DNA from: Epiperipatus broadwayi
Lineage: Eukaryota; Onychophora; Udeonychophora; Euonychophora; Peripatidae
Reading direction: 5' to 3'
DNA length: 64,000 bases
NCBI GenBank assembly: GCA_028023455.1
Contig: JAQFVV010000181.1
Coordinates: 198,501 to 262,500 of the forward strand
Shown: one piece after another, positions 37,761 through 51,041 of the stretch
Layout of the letters: each line of letters opens with the position of its first letter
Numbering within the stretch: position 1 is the first letter of the stretch
Translations under genes and position numbers: made by a program
The notes under the pieces: generated by a model
Database searches by the model: none
What the model was told of the DNA's origin: nothing
What the model saw: only the letters and a program-made list of their open reading frames with translations

Positions 37761-38075
37761 ACTAACCTTCACACATGTGCTAATAGGTTAATATATAGAT
37801 TTATGTGTACTTACCCATCAGTACTTGTTTTAAAACTATAAGTGAATCACTTATGCTTAGAAATTATTTTTTGTAAGTCAATTCTTACTGACTGTGCTCA
37901 AATATAAGGCACATAATAGGATGAAGTCCTGATTTGAGCATGGTCAGTAAAGGTTGGCTTATATAAGAATAAGCTCTAGGCATAAGTCATTCACTTATGG
38001 TTTTAAAACTCTTATTGATGGATGAGGGTCTGCAAATTTATACATTAACTATTAATCCATATGGGAAGGCTAGTT
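37761..38075. repeat. long inverted repeat beside GATA array
   Basis: Arms 37761-37909 and 37921-38075 share AAGTGAATCACTTATG, TACTGACTGTGCTCAAAT and TTAATATATAGATTTAT-type blocks with several mismatches. The right arm stops 13 bp before the GATA array. No ribozyme core was found in the apex. Confidence 0.7.
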
Positions 38076-38087
38076 TTCTTTTGTGAT

Positions 38088-38769
<682 letters not shown>

Positions 38770-39752
38770 TAAATTTAACTTTTCTTAAGCTAATTATTAT
38801 TGTATTTGTCCAATATGTTTTATTTAATTAAATATTTTTTCTATATTATACTTTTAGGACTGTGATAAAGCCTTATTAAGAGATTTAGTTTTGAAGTTAA
38901 AATCCGTCATTTTTTTACCAGGTGACTACATATGCAAAAAGGTAATTTATTTTTAAAATATTGTTTTTGCTTTTATTCTAAAGTAATATTACCCATATCT
39001 GATATATCTATATAATGTTATAGAAAATAATATGATTATAAGTGAGAAGGAATTTTATTTATTTATTTTTTTTTTTTAGTGTATATTTAAGTTGATGTCC
39101 AATTATTTTTATAATATTTTTTTATAATTTTTGTTTACATTTAATCAGTGTCCTTTGAATATTTTTAGTTGGTAATGACGTAAAAAAATATTGCGAAAAT
39201 TAAGAAATGTGAAGAAGATCCTTTGAAAAGTTTTTTTTTTTTCTTAATTTATGTAAGAATTGTTTTTGTAGAATATAAAACAAATTATTTAATCCTAACT
39301 AGATCATAAGTGAATAGTATTTACAATTTTGGGAATTAGAAAAAAATAATTAATACTTGAATTTCAAATAAGTAAATGACTTGGTAACCTGATACAAAGT
39401 GAAAATATTTTAAACCAAGATGAGGTTTACTGGGACTGGAAACAAATCTTGTAAATACTAACAGTGAGATAGTGAACGTGTATAAATTAATAAAACTAAG
39501 ACAAACCATTTAGAAATTTGACAATTTTTTAATATATACTATATTTACAATTCAAATTTAGGAATTATAATCATTAAAATTAATATATAAAGGTAATAAT
39601 TTTAATTATACACTCTTGTCAGATTCATGTAAAGTAATTAGTAATTGTTACTTTGTTAATTATATTAAGTCGGTTTCTATGCTAAAAATATTTAGACATT
39701 TCTCTTAATCATAATAATTTAAGTGTAAATGTTGTTCACCTGTGGAAAAAAA

Positions 39753-39862
39753 GTATCTGTATTTTTTTTTTAAAGTGTCATAGCATCGGCAACCCGGGCA
39801 ACTGCCTGCAAGTGCAAGGCAGTCGCGCTGACCTCTCGACCACCAATGTATCTGTATTTTTT
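39753..39862 (-). mobile_element. short tRNA-derived SINE with 15-bp TSD
   Basis: GTATCTGTATTTTTT is repeated at 39753-39767 and 39848-39862. The insert, minus strand, reads TTGGTGGTCGAGAGGTCAGC, GACTGCCTTGCA, GGCAGTTGCCCGGGTTGCC and GATGCTATGACAC before an A-rich tail. It is 80 bp long, essentially just the tRNA-like head. Confidence 0.9.
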
Positions 39863-40203
39863 AAATAGAATTTTATCATGATTAACTTTTTAAGAATTGA
39901 ACTTACCATTAAAACCATTTGCTGCTTCATTTTTACACTTGACTGGTAAAATAAATGATTTACTTTATAAATAATATATTTTGGTTATAGCCAACATACT
40001 TTTTATGTTATTTTCAGTAAAATAAGATAAAATAATATTATATGATACAATTCATAATAAAACTTTTTCCAAACCCTTTCACAAATGAAAAACACATTAA
40101 TATGAAAATATTAATATATTAATCAGAAAACTAGTTAAATTTAGGATTATAATGTTTTTGTGACTTATTCGTCTTACATTATCATATAACTAATAGGTTT
40201 TAA

Positions 40204-40434
40204 GTTATATATAGAGGAAGTAAAAAACAAACTCTTAACAAGCTTCAAAAATACCCTCAACCTTAGACCGCAGTTTCTGCATCTAGCGTCATCAGTGAGG
40301 TGTTAGAGAATAAAAATACTAGAACTAGTCTAGCATTTTATCAATGCCTAACTATTGAGAAGAAACCGCGGTCTGGGGTTGAGGGTATTTTTGAAGCTTG
40401 TTAAGAGTTTGTTTTTTACTTACTCTATATATAA
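40204..40434. mobile_element. foldback repeat carrying a hammerhead, family F3
   Basis: Terminal inverted repeats of about 75 bp (40204-40278 and 40360-40434) begin GTTATATATAGAG and share AAACTCTTAACAAGCTTC and AATACCCTCAACC. The right arm carries a hammerhead 3' half (GAAA, palindrome ACCGCGGU, C, UGGGGUUGAGGG). The left half on the minus strand has a fuller core. From 40435 to 40604 nothing was seen. Confidence 0.8.
40255..40305 (-). ncRNA. hammerhead-like ribozyme, family F3
   Basis: On the minus strand: stem I strand ACCUCA, CUGAUGA (40295-40289), a weak stem II (CGCUAGAUGCA, two clear pairs), GAAA (40277-40274), stem III ACUGCGGU, C at 40266, then UAAGGU closing stem I with one mismatch. 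The core is intact, but stem II looks shortened by a deletion. Confidence 0.5.
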
Positions 40435-40604
40435 CATTTGTAAATATGAGCTTTATTCAAATTAGGTCACCTGACTTGATTTTTTTTATCAATTTAGTTT
40501 TAAGTTATCATACTACATAGAATTTTTGATAACAGAGATATTTTGTATGGAAGTTTTAAAAATTTTGTCATTTGTATGTTTTTTTTTTGTTGTTGTTAAT
40601 AAAT

Positions 40605-40882
40605 ATTAATAAAATTAAACCACTAAACATCACATGATCACTATCTCATACTAGCACATAATTGTTATTAAACAAGGCAAACCTCTCTCCATACAGTAGT
40701 GCCACCCTGTGCCAATCAGAGTAATCAATGGATGCCAGAAGGCTTGTACATAAAATCCCTATCTAATGCCTACTCATTGATAGGGATTTTATGCACAAGC
40801 CTTCTGGCATCCATTGATTACTCTGATTGGCACAGGGTGGCACTACTGTATGGAGAGAATTTTGCCTTGATTAATAAAATTA
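40605..40882 (-). mobile_element. foldback retroposon M1, copy c, 13-bp TSD
   Basis: ATTAATAAAATTA is repeated exactly at 40605-40617 and 40870-40882. The insert is in minus orientation: it ends (left) with the complement of GATCATGTGATGTTTAGTGG and starts (right) with AAGGCAAAATTCTCTCC. The palindrome has lost its hammerhead-half centre, leaving about 95-bp arms with a short loop. Open frames read across it are artefacts of the palindrome. Confidence 0.88.
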
Positions 40883-41644
40883 CTTTTATTTGTTTTTTTT
40901 TTAAAAAACTGTATCAAAGAAAAAAACAACAGTCAAATTAAAATAATTTTTTAAATTAAAAATTACTTAGAATTTATATAGATTAAACTTTCCCTCCTCA
41001 ACCTAGTTTTATATTTGTGTATTGCACTAAGTTTATTTTTAGGGAACAGAATTATGTTTATAGCCAACTTTACAACAATTTATTCTTACATTCAAAATCT
41101 AAAGAAAGTACATTTTGAAAATAAAATGTATCATTGATGCCCAGTAATGATGATTTAATATAGAACAAAGAATTTTGGATAGTCATGTATAAATGAAATA
41201 CATGTGTGGAGAACATAAAGTGGAGAAAGTTATGCCTAAGAACAGATTAATGATTGCTATAAGTGTAGAAAATATTTTTTTAAAGAAGAATCTTGGAATA
41301 ATTGTAAAAAAATGTAACAGCAATAGGTAATAATATTAATAAGTGAAACCAATTAGAGAAGATTTACAATGAAAAATTAGAATTGCTAACAAAAGTAAAG
41401 ATCTATTTATAAAACATAAGTATCATTGCTTTCAGAAAATATATATATAGATGAATAATTATAAGAAAAATAAGAAGAAGCAAGATATGGAAATTATTAA
41501 TAAATATGTTTTAAAAAAATCATAAAGTACACAAAATTATATATATATATATACACACACACGCATAAATGAATGTATGAAATAATACAATAAATTATGT
41601 AATGTTCAAAATTATTTATTAAGTGTATAGAAATTAAAAATATG

Positions 41645-41900
41645 GAATTTCACCTTTTTAACATATGCACTTTACTGATTATTATAATAGCCCAACAATG
41701 CTGTGTTGAATACATGCATTACTGGACTATTACTAAAATCAGTACAGTGCATATGTTAAAAAGGTGAAATCCTTTCTTTTTCTGCTGATCTTAATTTGCA
41801 CTTCGATTTTTTTCATCGATCTTAAATTGTCATTGATGATGTGCCAATTAAGATCAGTTGAAGAAATCAAAGTACAATGAATTAAGATCGGCAAAAAAAG
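41645..41900. repeat. two adjacent hairpins
   Basis: The first has arms 41654-41690 and 41738-41771 around TTTCACCTTTTTAACATATG. The second has arms near 41782-41815 and 41865-41897 sharing GATCTTAATT and a GAAATCAAAG-type block. No ribozyme core. 40883-41640 and 41900-42085 show nothing else. Confidence 0.65.
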
Positions 41901-42084
41901 TTGAAGTGTCACAGGACTAGCTGCCAGGAATAGAAGAATTCATTCTATTCTTGATCCTTTGTTCAACATTTAGAGTGCTTTAAATTTAAAGCCTGGGGAA
42001 GGGTGATTTACTCCCTTTGTTTACATGTACATTGAACTATGCATATTTCAATCACTGTGGTCAAATTGCAATTTTTAGTATGGA

Positions 42085-42225
42085 TATAAATACATTGGCC
42101 CATAAATAAAGATAGGATTACACTTTTATTGTTAAAAAGATGTTACCTTGATAATTGTTTGAGATTGTTGATTTTTATTGATACTGGGATTGTCTAAGTG
42201 TTGACTGATTTTTAATGACTATTTA
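42085..42225 (+). repeat. dispersed repeat, partner at 44445-44575
   Basis: Shares TAAATACATTGGCCCATAAA-type start, TTTATTRTTAAAA, GRTTACCTTGATAATT and TTTTTAATGACTA in order with 44445-44575, same strand, about 25 percent diverged. Family unknown. Confidence 0.65.
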
Positions 42226-43020
42226 TAAACCCATTTAGCCTTTAGCATTATTACACTTATTATTTAAGTAATATTTTGGGTGCAATTTAAAAATTATAAT
42301 TGCAGTTTGTATTGTCACAATTGACTTATCATTAGTCCCCATTCAAAAAAGGTTTTATTTACCTGTTTAAGAAAATCTATTGTAACAGTAGCTGGGTTCA
42401 AACCTGTTACAAGAAAATTAAATAATGCGTACCCATTACCTTTAATATGTATAATCATTTAAGTTGTCGTCAAGAGGTTAAATATGTCTGAGGAATTATA
42501 TATACACGTGAATCAATATTGAATTTTTTTTTAAAAAAGAAAACAAATGGGAAAGGATTAATTTGGCATAATTATTTATTTTAAAATATTTTTTATTCTA
42601 AATGTTTATTATAAATTTGAAAAATACAGTTATACGCAAATATTTTTTTATATATTGTTATCAATTGTTTCAAATATAGATTTTTGTTTCAATCATATCT
42701 TAAATTAATCAGGGTAATGAAAAGAAATACTGTATATGCCTCTAAGCAATTCTTGGTTACATAACAATCATTAATTACTCTAAAAATTCTGAGAAAGCCA
42801 AGGAATGTATTATGATCTAAAAATACCAAGAATGATGGAACCAAAAGACAAAGGAAATGTTAAAGAAAAAAGATATTTTTAAAAGGGAAAAGGTATTCAA
42901 AAGAGAAATAGATCGAATTGCCAATAAATTCTTTTTTTTGGAAAGTGTACAAAGCAGTTGAAATTAGTGAGAGTGAAACAGCTGAGCAGGAGAGAACTGT
43001 GGACATCTTAATGCCAACAT

Positions 43021-43278
43021 TTATAATGTCAGGGTAATAGCAGATATGTGAAGGGCATCACCATCCGCCACAGATACAAAGCTGACTCTACCCACTGCCT
43101 GCCAGCAGAAGAACCCAGGAACCTCATTAATAATATATACTGCATAATACAGAACAAAATAGAAAGAATCAAATCCAAAAATATGAACAAATTCACTTTG
43201 GAAGATTATATCGTTGATAATTTAAATCGTGTCTCATTCATAATCCAAATAAACCGTAATGCCGGACTTTGTCAATAA
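43021..43278 (+). other. unrecognised coding-like fragment
   Basis: An open frame from about 43048 contains ITIRHRYKADSTHCLPAEEP and FTLEDYIVDNLNRVSFII with higher GC and more varied residues than its neighbourhood. The family is not recognised and no upstream exon or transposon end was seen. It could be a transposon scrap. Confidence 0.25.
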
Positions 43279-44444
43279 AAGATATCACGCTTTCATAAAG
43301 TAAACTTTGAGTACTTCAGGTCCCTAAAATTGAACTAGTTACACTATGTGATTGAATATTTTATAATCCAAACCCCAGGGTACGTAGGTAATATGAACTT
43401 TTTTTTATCTTAATATAACTTGGAATTGCTTCTCGTTGCCCTCAGAATAATTCTACCTGATTAGGCTATTAAGCCAAATTATAGCATATAACTGTATATA
43501 TTTTTTTTTTGAATTAATATTTATCTGTTATGTATTAATATTTTTTTGTGTGTGTGTTTTGTTTTATTTATGGTTACGGCTTTATAAATTATACTTTAAT
43601 CTGGGAATGATATATAATTTTGATTTTTTTTAATATGTTAAAGAATTAATAATAAAAATCCTATATTTGCCTTATAACTGAAGTTGAATGTTGATTTATC
43701 GTTTATATTTGCCTATTACTTTACCTGCCAAGATAAATTAAAAAATTATCTAAATACATCTGATATGAATAGGCACGTAGATATATTAAGTATATTTTAG
43801 ATTCGAATCTAACTTTTAAGAAATAGATTAAAGGGACTAACTCAGGGAATAAAGATTTAAAGAAAGCATTCAAATCCACATTTCTTAACATATCTCCATT
43901 CATTCGAGAAGTTTTCCTCCCAACTCTGAGAATGAGCTAGCTTAGGTCAGGCACCTCATTAGATAGGAAAAGTAGGGAAAGTATAATTCTCACAGTAATA
44001 GTGAGTCTGGTGCTTGAGGTCAGTTATCAACTGATGCTCATAAATATATTTTTCCCATATAATTTTTTTTTATATAGATCTTACTCAAAGGACAATGGCT
44101 ACCGAAAAACTTTTAACTCATTTTCATAAATCAGATATATGCAATATCTATAAATTGCGTGTATAAAATAAATATATATAATTAATTTGTATTCGAATTC
44201 CAATTCAGTAGGTAGTGCTTAAATACTGTGTACAGGTGTTATGGCAACTAGACAGCCATAGTATTTTCATCTATTATACCATGTAGTCCACGTGTCCATT
44301 TTAAAGATATATTTTATTTTATTTTTTGTTGACAAGCATTAGGTATGATATATGGGGTTGACTGTTAAAATGGGGTTGTCGGTTAAACTATTTAAACTTT
44401 CATATCACTAATTTCAATTTCTGTTGTTAACTGTAGTATCTATA

Positions 44445-44575
44445 TAAATATATTGGAGCATAAATGGAGGTGGATTCCAACTTTATTATTAAAAGGAGGT
44501 TGCCTTGACAACTATTTGAAATTGTTTATTATTGATATTGAGATTGTCAAAGTGTTGTCTGGTTTTTAATGATAT
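44445..44575 (+). repeat. dispersed repeat, partner of 42085-42225
   Basis: See the entry at 42085: the same ordered blocks, including GGAGCATAAATGGAGG and CAAAGTGTTGTCTGG. From 42226 to 44444 and from 44576 to 45800 only AT-rich sequence without a gene is seen, apart from the fragment at 43021. Confidence 0.65.
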
Positions 44576-45817
44576 ATTCATATTGAAATGTAATATCTCA
44601 TAGCACACAAAAGTTTGGAAAAAAGTAGGAATGAACGCAAATAAAATGTATTGTAGATATTTATTTAAAATACTGGAATAACAGATTAATGGAAATCAGA
44701 ATTAAATAATACATTAAATAAACATTTTTTAAGTTTGATTTAAAATAATATATAATAATTTTAAAGTCAAAATTATTATTTAACCATTTATTCCAGGTAT
44801 ATATTTTAAATGAATATCTATAATAAATTTTGTTTGTGTTTACTTCTACTTTTCCTTTCAAACTTTATATATATATGTGAACACACATTACTATGTTGTT
44901 TGGTGCCATAAGACACTATCGTCTCTTAATATAACAATTTTAATATTTTTTAATCTTTTTGTTTTTTATTAGAGTAAAACATAGAAGCTTTTGATTTACC
45001 TACCAGATAACATTAATTGCTAATGATTTTGATAATTTTATACTCTACCATTATTTAAACAAAAATAACAACATTTACAATTATCAGAAAATTCTACTTT
45101 GTCGATGTGTTTACCGTGTACTGCTGTTAATGTTTTTATATTATATATAATATGTTGTACATTGATGGTAGTGTTTATTATTTATATATTACATTAAAAA
45201 TTTTGATTTACTTTTTGTATATGTGTTATACGTCACACAAACGTTTACTCGAATTAATAAAGAAATATATAAATTGATACATTTATTTGATCTAAACATC
45301 TCAATGTAAATGTATGTTACTAACCAACCAACTCAACATTATTTGATTGTCATGTGTAATTATCATACACATTGTCTATTTATAACATGTTCGTAGTTAA
45401 TTAATTATTTTAATTATGTATATAAAAATGTGTTGACATGATATATATATATATGTGTATGTGTGTGTTTGCATGAGAGTTGATGTTTCAAGAAATTGTT
45501 TTGTATTTCTATTCAAGTATAAGAATAATGATATATAATATTTGTAACTTAAATATTTTTAAAAAATATTAGTATCATTAAAGTTTCCTTAAAGCAAGTT
45601 TGTATTTAATCAACAAATGTAATAATATTAGTTTTACAAATTGCAATCGTCAATTTTTTTTACAAAGGCATAAAAAAAATAATGTCTGGGAAATAAATTA
45701 TGTACATCTTTTTTTTATTTATTTAACTCTTTATTAATTAAATGCTGATGAAATTCATTACTTTTTATTAATATATATGTACGAAATATAATTTTAAAGA
45801 TACAGGCCATATAAGAT

Positions 45818-46680
<863 letters not shown>

Positions 46681-47310
46681 TTGAATTGAATTATTATCGA
46701 CAAATGTGAATATTGACGAATTAACAGCTTAAATACATCACACAACAGATTGCTACATCATTCTTTCTGTGTTTTAATTTGATTACAGTGAAGATATATA
46801 AATAAAAAATTCTGACTATAATTTTTATCAGGATATTCACATGGTTCAATTTTCCAGAATTCCTGATAAATAAGGATTTCTTATAAAATATATTTACATA
46901 CATATGAACAAGAGATTGTTTTAGAATAATTTGTATCAGAGTGATAATTTAAAATTTGTAACAAGCTTGGAAAAGTGCAACACTTATTTGATGGATTAGG
47001 CACATTTATCTACATATATCTACACTATAATGATACAGAGGTATTCTGGGCTGATGGCAAATCATCAACCCCAGTTCATAATGAATATTTAAATTAAATA
47101 TCTATACCAAGTAAAAGTAACCCATATTTAAAATAAATTAAATATCACATAATAATATAAAGTAATGAGCATGAAATTTAATATAAATTATATCCGGGTT
47201 TTGTTTTATGTGGATTTATTTAATGTGATTTTGAAGTTATGTGCTTCATGTTTCTTCTTAATATCATTGTATGTGATTTTTTTTATGTGATAAAAATTAT
47301 TAGAACAGAT

Positions 47311-47405
47311 GTTGAGCTCCAATAATGCACTATTACTTTAAATATTATAAATTTTGCACACTCACATCATATTTAAAGTAATAGCGCATTATCGGAGTTC
47401 AACTT
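47311..47405. repeat. small hairpin repeat inside the Tigger-like element
   Basis: Arms GTTGAGCTCCAATAATGCAC.. and its complement ..GTGCATTATCGGAGTTCAAC-type sequence close a loop with TTATAAATTTTGCACACTCA. A half copy sits at 32097. Confidence 0.7.
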
Positions 47406-47519
47406 CCATTTAATAATTTCAATATTTTCAGCACTTTATAATAGTACTGTAATAGATTTTATGCAATAAAGAAGTTCATAATTCACTTGAAATCAGGATT
47501 TCCCCATTTTATATACACA

Positions 47520-47808
47520 CATTAAATTTTACAAGATTATAATGTAAATCTGTATAAACATTATAGATGCCTATACTAGCATGTTGTTGTTTTTGCATTT
47601 TAAATCACATTCTATTTTTGCTTTTTAAAAAAGTATGTAATCTATTAATCATTTAGTGTCCCAAGAAATAAATTTTACAAGATTATAATGTAAATCTGTT
47701 CAAACGTTATAGATGCCTATACTAGCATATTGTTGTTTTTGCATTTTAAATCATATTCAATTTTTGTTTTTTTAAAAAATACGTCATCAATTAATCATTT
47801 AGTGTCCA
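47520..47808 (+). repeat. tandem duplication, about 149-bp unit
   Basis: The two units start AAATTTTACAAGATTATAAT and share GATGCCTATACTAGCAT, TTGTTGTTTTTGCATTTTAA and ATTAATCATTTAGTGTCC. About 90 percent identical by eye. Confidence 0.9.
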
Positions 47809-48112
47809 CAAATTTATTTTTAAAAGGTGAGTAACAGCAGTTGGCACAATTAAATTTGACAATTAAAAACTAATTTTTAATTGTAATTAACAATTTAAAA
47901 ATTACGTAATGTGATCTGAAATTAATGTGATGTGAAATGATGAAATTTGATTATTAAATGGAATTGAAAATTAAAAAAATAAAGACAAAAATAAGAATTT
48001 AATTTTTAATTGTTAGTTTTATTTAAATTTTGCCCAACAGCAGTGAGTCAGTGTCTTTTTATTATCGTAAGTCTAAGTTCTTATTTTTATTTTAAACTTT
48101 TAGTTTGCCCTA

Positions 48113-48320
48113 ATGGAGAGAAAAAAACACCCAAGAAATTTAATTTCTTTGGAAACAAAAATTTCAATTTTAGATCGCTTAGTAAAATGAGAAGGATCAA
48201 CAATGATTGGAAAACATTTTAGTTTGGGTGAATCCACTATAAGACCAATTTAAAAAAATGAAGTTGTCACTAGTTGTATTTCCTCTTGTGACAATTCTGA
48301 TGTCTCAAATAGTGATAATG
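48113..48320 (+). pseudogene. Tigger/pogo transposase N-terminus (CENP-B-type HTH)
   Basis: From ATG at 48113 the frame reads MERKKHPRNLISLETKISIL, DRLVK, a TGA, EGSTMIGKHFSLGESTIRPI, a TAA, then KNE. This follows the Tigger/jerky-type consensus (KR...ISLETKLKILDRLEKGEGST-IGKHFGLGESTVRTIKKNE), the psq-like DNA-binding helix-turn-helix. The TGA stands at the Gly of the KGEGS turn. Two stops and no downstream DDE domain make it a dead fragment. The longer open frame starting at 48010 is in a different frame and is not the real one. Confidence 0.8.
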
Positions 48321-48664
48321 ATTAAAATACCATACATGTATGAAAAAATGTAAATTATGCATAAAAATATATTGTTTTGAATAAAATTAAATACTGTAGT
48401 TAATAAAAAAAGTAAAAAAAAAGTTTGTCTTGTATCAATTTTTTTCAAATTTGAAATGTTTTATTAGTCATATTTTATTATCTTATTTTTTTTATGCAAA
48501 TTTTAAAGTAATTTCACATTGTTGCTTTGCTTTTATGCGATTTTTGAAAAATTACAGTACGTATCCCCCATTTTTTAAGGTAAGTTAAGTCTATTGTTGT
48601 GCAATTTCTTTTGTGAGTATTTTCTGAAGAACATATCTACCACATAAAATGAGACCCAGGTGTA

Positions 48665-51040
48665 TAAAAGTAATGTAAATAATGCAATGTAATTAATACA
48701 AATTAATATAAAAGGAATGATAAAGCAATGAGCATAAGATCACTTTAAAATCAGCCCATGTAACTCACTATAATTAAATAAATTGCATTAAAAATAAGTA
48801 TAAGTTATTCATCATCATGAATGATCAACAGTCAATTTAGTGACTGGATTTCAAATAGGTTCCCTTAAACCAGGCTATCTATTTAGCCTTTGCTAGCTTT
48901 GGCAATTGTTTAGACATAATTTGGATGCACAAACTTAAGTGCTAATCCATAGAATATACAATCATAGAAACAATAATGTTAGTTTATTAAACATGATGAC
49001 TATCATCAATGCTCTGGCCACTTATTACACTTAGGGTACTGACCATCTATAAACTTAAATTCTTATAAATACTAAACTAAATAAAAATGTAGTACATGGA
49101 TTTTAAAGAAAATATTCTTATTGCCAATCCAGGATTCTTATCAACTGGATGCCTATAGATATACCTCTTTCATATAATAGACTATTATGCATAAATCTAA
49201 TTCAGAGAACACAAGCTATGTAACTGTTATTGTGAACAAGAGATGATGCAATACATAATATCCTAAAAATATTTAAAATTAAGCCACTGGAACAATTTTA
49301 ACAATAGAATATAAGTTTATTAATAACAATAAAAAATTACATTAAAAGATCTGCAGACTATCGCTATACATATAAATTTTATCTTCTGATGTTTATTAAC
49401 ATAAACTCAAAATTTAAGTTATCACCTTGTGATTTCCAATACCTCCTAATGGGTTTACATAAAATGGATATATATATATTAAAATACATTAAAATACAAG
49501 ATTCATGGAATTTGAATTGATGATGTTTGCTTTTGTTTTTGTTTTTTTGAATTTAATGGCAGTTCAGGCAGGTTTAAGAAATTAACTGAAAGTACTTCTG
49601 CAGATTTAAGGATTGTTTGTAATAGTTTGTAAACCATTAAATTTATTATTTCAATTATAATTACAATTTTGTTTTTAATTAATGAACATTTTTTTAAATT
49701 TATTTTATATATATATATGCACATACATATGGCATCATATAAAATAAACATATATGAATAGTCATTAAATATAAAATGATTAAATTTTACATATATGTCT
49801 ACATGACACATAAAAATAAAGACACACCACACAAACATATGGCATAACAATTTTTGAACATATTTTACTATGAATAAAATTTTAAGTTATTTCATTTTAA
49901 TGATATACAGATACCTCATGCTAGATTCATACCAAAACACATGTATATATCATCACATATACATGTGGTATAAAATTGATTAACTTATTTGAATTTTCAG
50001 ATAAAAATAAATTAAGTTTAAGTTATCACATACCTCACACAAAGTTTACATAAAACACATATATATCACTACACAAATGCATGTATAATAATTGATTAAC
50101 ATATTTGAATTATCATATAAAAAGAAAATAAATGTTCACATTTAATTTTCTGTTGAAAATATATAAAAAATTCTTTCATTATCTTAAATAAGTTTTTGTT
50201 TGTTTGTTTTTCTTTTTTGAAAATATTACAATCTTTGAGTTTACTTTTAATTATAAACATCTTTTTAAAAAAATATTCCTGCAAATTTTTCTTTCTTTTT
50301 TTTAATCTAAAAAGATTTTGGAATTTACTTTTTTCCTTTTCAAAATAAAATTGCCTATGAATCAATCAATTCACTCAAGTAAAATTTTACTTGTTTCTTT
50401 TCAAATATGTAGGTTTTAAATATCATTTTCACTGAAGAAATTATTTAAAATAACTCAACAACTACACTCTATATAAATATGATATCATACATTTGCAGTT
50501 CTTTGCATATAGATAAAGCAGCCTATGTATACCAATTCTTCCAGAAGCTGAAAGACTTTTTGGGTAAGTGTCACCATTAGGCCAGGTATAGACCAGGTAA
50601 CTTATGAATTCAATTGATTCCTCTTCTTAGACTTCAGGCAAGCCAGAAGTTTTTATCTATACTGGGGCTATAAAATTCTGGTGGATGATCCTTTTTCTTC
50701 CACATGAATTCAAACCTTACCATAATGATCTATGAAGCAGCTGCTGGACTTGCTCTCTTGCCTTCATTTATAATTTCATGGTAACTATTTGTATAGCTCT
50801 GGAAACCAACTACTCCAGAAAATCAACTACCCACAACCAATCTTTTTATTAACCTTTTTTATAGTAGGGTGGGGTAAAAAAATTCATTAATTAATTTTAA
50901 AATGTTTACTCATCTCTCCAATATTTTCAAACCACTTTAATCCCCTTTTAAAAGCAACTTTGGAAGTTTAAGTATGATCTACAAGATTTATTTTTTAAAA
51001 AAAAATTTCTAAAGTAGATAATAGAAATTTTACAAAATGT
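48665..51040. other. AT-rich, weak local repeats, no gene
   Basis: Blocks around 49390-49470, 49880-49995 and 50015-50130 repeat phrases such as AAGTTATCACATACCTCA and TGATTAACATATTTGAATT, suggesting an old tandem array. 44850-44920 and 51945-52015 share ACTACTATGTTRTT and neighbouring words. No coding signal. Confidence 0.45.
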
Positions 51041-51041
51041 T

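Larger units (their letters stand above)
47189..48664 (+). mobile_element. Tigger/pogo-like DNA transposon remnant
   Basis: The left end TATATCCGGGTTTTGTTTTA and right end (complement) TACACCTGGGTCTCATTTTA are inverted repeats of about 25 bp, with TA at both borders. The internal HTH remnant at 48113-48250 is of CENP-B/pogo type. Inside are a hairpin (47311-47405) and a tandem duplication (47520-47808), so the body has been rearranged. Only the N-terminal coding region was found; the DDE catalytic core is missing. Confidence 0.7.

Noticed and set aside
40699-40941. Open frame over the M1 palindrome
   Set aside because: It reads through both arms of an inverted repeat and into an A-rich flank; no protein family and the insertion has its own TSD.
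48010-48222. 70-codon frame as a gene
   Set aside because: The overlapping frame from 48113 clearly encodes the pogo-type HTH; this longer frame is a shadow.
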